Below are positions 61,388-64,000 of a stretch of 64,000 bases of DNA, piece by piece. Position numbers and translations under genes: made by a program. The notes under the pieces were generated by a model that had not been told where the DNA came from, searched no databases, and worked only from the letters and a program-made list of their open reading frames with translations. Source of the DNA: Stutzerimonas stutzeri (GTDB lineage Bacteria > Pseudomonadota > Gammaproteobacteria > Pseudomonadales > Pseudomonadaceae); the NCBI RefSeq assembly GCF_009789555.1, contig NZ_CP046902.1, positions 1,166,001 to 1,230,000 on the forward strand, read 5' to 3'. Positions within the stretch are counted from its first letter, which is position 1. Each line of letters starts with the position of its first letter.

Positions 61388-64000
61388 CTAGACCGATCTG
61401 AGTGCCTGGTTGAGCGCCGCTTCGAGATGCGCTTTGTAACGCAGGTATTGCACGGTCTGGGTTCGTCCCCCGCCGTGCAGGCCAGACAGGTCGAGGTCGG
61501 TGATGTAGCAGGGATAGCGCTGCGCGCCGCTTCGCTGGCCGAGGATGTAGCGGGCCACTGCGGCGAACAGTCCGGCGCCGTATTCCAGGCTGGAAAACTC
61601 CTGATGATTGCAATACAGCGTGACGTGCGAGCGGCCCTTTTCGCTGGGCTCGATGATCGCCTGAATGTCGTAGAACGGATCGCTGGCTTCCTCACGCGGC
61701 GCCGCCCGGCGTTCGACGGTCAGCGGCAGAAGTGAAGAGGGCGGCTGCACCCGGTAGAAAAGAATGTCCATGGCCGCCAGACGGCTTGCTTCGAACGGCA
61801 GCTGAGTGGCGCGACGATAGCTCACCGATTGCAGGAAACGCAGCAGAGGTGTCAGCAGGCTCTGGTCGTCGCGATAGGGCACCTGCTGTCGCCACACGGC
61901 GTTGAACTCGTCCAGCACCGTCAGCTCTGCCGTCGCCGCTCGTATGCAATAGAACACTTGCAGGCACTGCGCCCGGGCCTGGGCGAGGATCAGTGACAGG
62001 TCCTGGCCTTCGAGCGCGTGGCGATCCACGCGCACCGGACGATCGCGCTGGTGCGCCTCGCCCAGGTGATCGATCAGGGCGCGGAGGTCGTCCAGCTTCG
62101 TGTGCCGGACATTGCCCGCACTCAAGTCGAGCATATGGAAATGCTGGCGAACCTGCAGCAGATAACGGCTGTCGCTCCCTTCGTCGAGGGCCCTCTGCGC
62201 CTCGTTGAAGAGCGTCTCCACCCGCCGTGCGATGGGCAGCCCCGAGTGGCGACAGAAGCAGCGTACCTGCAGGGCGGGGCGCGGGCCCTGCGCGGGCAGC
62301 TCATCGAGGTAGTCGCGCAGGCAATCGGGCAGCGCCGAGGCGCCTTCGTAGCGACTGGCGTGCAGCTCATTCCAGCTGTTCAGGGTAAGCCGATCGATGC
62401 TCAGGACAAGATTTTCCCGCGCCGCGCCATAGCCGAACGGGTCGTTGCGTTCGTCGGGCGAGAGTGGGTGCTCAGGGCTGAACGGGTCCAGTCCGATGTT
62501 CACCAGCAGCAACGTTCGGGTCGGCACCGCCGCGGTCAGCAGCGCATCCTCGGCCACTGCGGTCGGGGGCATGGGAAACGCGTGGCGCAGGTCGGTCAGC
62601 AGGGAGAACAGCTCGGCCTCGCTCAGCCCGCTGTCGCCGGGGTGCAATGCCACGTGCGTGGCGGTGTCGACGACGCCGTTGCGATGGCACCAGCCGAGTA
62701 GGGGGATGAGATCGCGCGAGCGCTTCAGGGGCGCGAAATGTGTGATTTCACGGCCGTTCAGACTGCCCTCGTAGAGCGCCCAGGACACATCGCCAGCCGC
62801 ATCGTAGCTCTGCGCGAGCGTCAGGCTGTGTTCAGCCATGTCCGGTGAAATGCCCAGGTTGATCGCTTCGATCTTGCCCGCCTTGCGCTCGATCGCCGCA
62901 TGCAGGCGCCGGCCGAGCACGCCGAAATCACGACCGTTGATGCTGCTGGTGATCTGCAGCCGGCGGGCGAATTCGCTGAGGAAGCGATAGCCGTAGGTCA
63001 GTTCGTTCACCAGCGCCCGCCGCTCCTGATCGACCTGGCGGGTCTTCCATTGGCTGCGGCGATCGAGCTGGGTGAACTGGCGCTGATCCCACGCCCAGTC
63101 CGCGGTGAGACGCTCAAGCAGCCGCCGCTTCCAACTACGGGTACGGCCGACCGGAGGCTGGCTCAGGGGTTGGTTGATCTTCAGGTACAGGCAGCGCCTG
63201 ATCAGCGCCAAGCGCTCTAGGTCGCCGCGCCCGGTGAGGTAGGTTTCGATTCGCCGGTAGGCGACGATGTAGGGGTCGAGGTCGTCCAGCTCCAGGCGAT
63301 TAGCGTAGACCGCCCGCTTGAAATCGAGGCTCAGGCATCGCACCTGCGGATGTTCGCTGGCGTAGGCCTCGACCAGTAACAGCTTGAACAGCGACTTGTA
63401 AGGCGATTCGATGGCCTTGTACAGCTGCCACAGGCCTGCGCCCAGGTATTCACCTGGCGGAATGCTGCCGAGGCTACCGAGGTCCAGCACCTCGTCGCTG
63501 CGCACGAATCGCTTGTCCAGCAGCGTGCGAAGGTACTCGTGGTAACGATGCTCTTCGTAATCGGGAACCAGCCACCAGGCGGGTGTGCGGCCACCGAGCC
63601 AGATGGCGGTGCGGTAGAACTCATCGAGCAGCAGATAGTGCTGCGTGGTGCCGCAGTCATCGGAGGTGAGCTTCGTTTCGCGTGCGCCCTGGGTAAAACG
63701 CACCGGGTCGACCAGGAAGAAGTGCGCCTCGCTGCCCTGGGTCGCGGCCCAGGACTGCAGCTGTTCGCATTTTTTTTGCAGTTCTTCGAGTTGCGGCGCG
63801 GTCAGGTCGTCGGCATGACAGACCCAGACATCCAGATCGCTCTGCTCTCCCTGCGCGACCGTACCCAGACTGCCCATCATGTAGAGGCCGAGAATCGGTT
63901 GTTGCGGCTTGCCTCGCAGCGGCTTGTAGGCGAACGAGCGGCTCAGGCGCTGCGCTTCTGCCAGGGTTTCGGCGTCCGGCTCGAAGCCGGCGAGCCCTGC
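61388..64000 (-). CDS. cyaA: Class I adenylate cyclase, 5' end outside the window
   Basis: The frame is open to the right edge of the window, so only the C-terminal 870 or so residues are seen. The nucleotidyltransferase motif GSLGTVAQGEQSDLDVWVCH near the edge is the class I (enterobacterial type) catalytic site, which makes cAMP; the remaining length is the regulatory region. Residues before it (FEPDAETLAEAQRLSRSF) belong to the same gene. It converges with rnk. This is a second, unrelated cyclase besides the CHASE2 class III protein at 1.2 kb. Confidence 0.93.
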   Translation of the reverse strand, partial: AGLAGFEPDAETLAEAQRLSRSFAYKPLRGKPQQPILGLYMMGSLGTVAQGEQSDLDVWVCHADDLTAPQLEELQKKCEQLQSWAATQGSEAHFFLVDPVRFTQGARETKLTSDDCGTTQHYLLLDEFYRTAIWLGGRTPAWWLVPDYEEHRYHEYLRTLLDKRFVRSDEVLDLGSLGSIPPGEYLGAGLWQLYKAIESPYKSLFKLLLVEAYASEHPQVRCLSLDFKRAVYANRLELDDLDPYIVAYRRIETYLTGRGDLERLALIRRCLYLKINQPLSQPPVGRTRSWKRRLLERLTADWAWDQRQFTQLDRRSQWKTRQVDQERRALVNELTYGYRFLSEFARRLQITSSINGRDFGVLGRRLHAAIERKAGKIEAINLGISPDMAEHSLTLAQSYDAAGDVSWALYEGSLNGREITHFAPLKRSRDLIPLLGWCHRNGVVDTATHVALHPGDSGLSEAELFSLLTDLRHAFPMPPTAVAEDALLTAAVPTRTLLLVNIGLDPFSPEHPLSPDERNDPFGYGAARENLVLSIDRLTLNSWNELHASRYEGASALPDCLRDYLDELPAQGPRPALQVRCFCRHSGLPIARRVETLFNEAQRALDEGSDSRYLLQVRQHFHMLDLSAGNVRHTKLDDLRALIDHLGEAHQRDRPVRVDRHALEGQDLSLILAQARAQCLQVFYCIRAATAELTVLDEFNAVWRQQVPYRDDQSLLTPLLRFLQSVSYRRATQLPFEASRLAAMDILFYRVQPPSSLLPLTVERRAAPREEASDPFYDIQAIIEPSEKGRSHVTLYCNHQEFSSLEYGAGLFAAVARYILGQRSGAQRYPCYITDLDLSGLHGGGRTQTVQYLRYKAHLEAALNQALRSV

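Overview
The window is high-GC, densely coded gammaproteobacterial chromosome of the Pseudomonas type, most like the Stutzerimonas (Pseudomonas stutzeri) group. Three things point there: a Crc protein, a SutA protein with its acidic N-terminus and conserved C-terminal tail, and gene order that from memory follows the P. aeruginosa PA5339 to PA5272 region almost gene by gene (ridA-spoT-rpoZ-gmk-yicC-rph-crc-pyrE; argB-algC-dut-coaBC-radC; dadR-dadA-ridA-cycB-xpt; rep; betT-yifB-ubiK-glnK-amtB; sutA; xerC-dapF-lysA-lptM; cyaY-rnk-cyaA). The glnK-amtB1-amtB2 arrangement is the one known from P. stutzeri. I saw no rRNA, tRNA, CRISPR array, insertion sequence or phage gene.

Layout. 0-3.3 kb: a FecR-domain protein and an OmpA-like lipoprotein, convergent with a CHASE2 membrane cyclase. 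3.3-10.8 kb: housekeeping and stress genes (ridA, spoT, rpoZ, gmk, yicC facing rph, a DUF4870 gene, crc facing pyrE). 11-13.3 kb: a DUF3360 transporter and a DUF4124 coiled-coil protein. 13.4-18.6 kb: the coaBC-dut-algC-argB operon, divergent from radC. 19.4-29.1 kb: a more variable stretch holding a thioesterase/permease pair, a two-domain 3-hydroxyacyl-CoA dehydrogenase, a chemoreceptor without a periplasmic domain, an Mpo1-like protein, a periplasmic protein of unknown function, a phospholipase-D lipoprotein and a PuuB-like oxidase. 29.2-33.4 kb: dadR divergent from dadA-ridA, a PuuR-like regulator, cytochrome c5 and a cupin. dadX is not at its usual place. 33.4-43 kb: xpt, then an accessory metabolic block where P. 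aeruginosa has poxB. It holds two coupled GH13 enzymes, a divergent GAPDH-like gene coupled to a stand-alone cyclodeaminase/cyclohydrolase gene, and an iron alcohol dehydrogenase plus methylmalonate-semialdehyde dehydrogenase followed by an IclR regulator. 43-51 kb: rep, a GGDEF-EAL protein, betT, yifB and ubiK. 51-55.5 kb: glnK-amtB1-amtB2, yjbQ and sutA. 55.6-60.3 kb: the lptM-lysA-dapF-DUF484-xerC-HAD operon. 60.4-64 kb: cyaY, rnk and the 3' part of class I cyaA.

Together the genes cover alarmone and carbon-catabolite control (SpoT, RpoZ, Crc, SutA, Rnk, two unrelated nucleotide cyclases), ammonium uptake (GlnK/AmtB), amino-acid catabolism (DadA, RidA, PuuB-like) and cell-wall precursor synthesis (DapF, LysA). 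I found no clear defence system or wholly new machine. The least explained parts are the accessory block at 34-43 kb, whose leader before the alcohol dehydrogenase is packed with GTCTC/GAGAC half-sites and a stem-loop, the FecR/OmpA/CHASE2 group at the left edge, and the DUF3360 transporter beside pyrE.
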